A stretch of DNA of 6,135 bases from Verrucomicrobiota bacterium (GTDB taxonomy: Bacteria > Verrucomicrobiota > Verrucomicrobiia > Chthoniobacterales > UBA10450), in contig QHON01000143.1 in the NCBI GenBank assembly GCA_003218815.1, positions 1-6,135 on the forward strand, in the 5' to 3' direction. Position numbers and translations under genes: made by a program. Below the pieces are notes generated by a model that did no database searches, had not been told where the DNA came from, and worked only from the letters and a program-made list of their open reading frames with translations. The stretch's first letter is position 1; each line of letters starts with the position of its first letter. Of the stretch, positions 5,239 through 6,135 are shown one piece after another.

Positions 5239-6135
5239 TCAGTCGCCTTGAGCGACCGCATCAGCGAAGGCAAGATCGCCGGATTTTAGATCCAGCTCGG
5301 CTTCCGCCGTTGTGCCAAACACGCGTGCCCGCTTGTCGTCGAATTCTCCTTCCCATCGGGCGACCACGATCGTCGCCAGACAATTCCCGATGAGATTTAC
5401 GCAGGTGCGCCCCATATCCATCAATTCGTCCACGCCGAAAATTACCGCCACCCCAATCGGACCGAGGCCCGCTGGCAGGAAGCTGTTCAATGTCGCGAGC
5501 AGGACGACAAGCGATGCTCGCGGCACGGCGGCTACGCCTTTGGAAGTGATCATTAGTGCGAGCATCATCACGATCTGTCGATCCCAGCCCATGTGCTGAC
5601 CCGTAGTGGAGTCGAGCCGTCCAGATTAAATGAATAGCCGGTCGGCATGACGAACCCGACAATGTGCTTCGGCACACCGATGCGCTCCATCACCTGCATC
5701 GCTTTTGGCAGCGCCGACTCGCTGCTCGTGGTCGCGAATGCGAGTGTAGCCGGCTCGCGCACGGCCCGAACGAATTGCCGCAGCGGCACCCGGACGATGA
5801 AAATGACAAGCCCGAAAACTAGGACAATGAAAATGATGAGTGCCAGGTAAAGGGACAGAACGAGATTGCCCAGGTTCACAAGCACGCGAAGACCCTGGGT
5901 GCCAATCGTGTGAGCCATCGCCGCGCCGACGCCAAAGGGCGCGAACATCATCACATAATTGGTGAACTTGAACATAACCTGAGAAAGACTCTCCATCGCG
6001 CGAATGATTGGCTTTCCTTTCTCGCCGATTGCTGAGACGGCCATGGCGAAAAGCACCGCGAATACAACGATTTGGAGCACGTCGCCGTGCACCATCGATT
6101 CGATAACGCTGGAGGGAAACACATGCACGAGGGTT
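5239..6135 (-). pseudogene. Dicarboxylate/glutamate:cation symporter, frameshifted (5' end outside window)
   Basis: This is the C-terminal two thirds of a DAACS-family (GltP/GltT/DctA) symporter, which imports acidic amino acids or C4-dicarboxylates with protons or sodium. The frame is open at the window edge (codons TL precede the Val at 6128), so the N-terminal helices lie outside. The first half (6135-5568) shows the serine-rich hairpin-1 motif TTSSESALP (about 5732-5706) and the helix-7 motif GYSFNLDGS (ends 5613), then runs out of frame to a TGA at 5570-5568. The second half (from about 5595 to 5239, another frame) shows the hairpin-2 motif SKGVAAVPRAS (5544-5512) and the helix-8 motif DMGRTCVNLIGN (5418-5383). 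Relatives have about 33 residues between the NLDGS-type and SKG motifs; here only 65 bases remain, so about 34 bases are missing. No other disruption is visible, suggesting recent decay or an assembly fault. Confidence 0.85.
5593..5609 (-). other. Frameshift/deletion junction in the symporter gene
   Basis: These 17 bases are all that lies between the last recognisable codon of helix 7 (ACT, 5612-5610) and the resumed family sequence MGWDRQ (from 5592). Intact relatives have about 17 residues here. The loss removes most of the second half of helix 7 and shifts the frame. Confidence 0.75.

Noticed and set aside
5568..5592. Programmed ribosomal frameshift in the symporter gene
   Set aside because: About 11 residues of a core helix are missing as well, so a frame change would not give a complete protein; no slippery heptamer is evident.

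Overview
This 6.1 kb window looks like ordinary chromosome from a mid-GC, free-living Gram-negative-type bacterium. Gene content and protein flavour (a PPK1/ROK-kinase/SixA cluster, a DUF6428-like protein, a DoxX-like protein and a secreted Asp-box protein) would suit a soil Verrucomicrobiota or Acidobacteriota member. That placement is an inference with low confidence, since no phylogenetic marker gene is present.

Left part (1-2033, plus strand): a compact polyphosphate cluster. It holds the C-terminal half of polyphosphate kinase (ppk1, cut by the window edge), a ROK-family kinase most like polyphosphate glucokinase (ppgK, overlapping ppk1 by ATGA), and a SixA-type histidine phosphatase 19 bases further on. 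A simple reading is that PPK1 stores ATP phosphate as polyP, PpgK spends polyP to phosphorylate glucose, and the phosphatase acts on phosphohistidine or another phosphorylated target. The kinase and ppk1 are almost certainly co-transcribed; sixA probably is too.

Middle part (2099-3135, minus strand, convergent with the first cluster): a DUF6428-like small protein with a cysteine-bearing tail, preceded by a four-helix DoxX-like membrane protein. The two probably form a small operon. It is separated from the gene upstream by a strong intrinsic terminator at 3103-3135.

Right part (3191-6135, minus strand): a 615-residue exported Asp-box (BNR/sialidase-fold) protein whose coding sequence is much richer in GC than its neighbours and may have been acquired. 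Upstream of it is the 3' part of a dicarboxylate/glutamate:cation symporter. This symporter is broken by a frameshift, with about 34 bases missing right after the substrate/cation-binding NLDGS motif, so I call it a pseudogene.

I found no RNA genes, CRISPR, insertion sequences or clearly new multi-gene system. The points most worth checking are the symporter deletion, the foreign-looking Asp-box gene, the His-to-Gln change in PPK1 and the pairing of a phosphohistidine phosphatase with a kinase that works through phosphohistidine.
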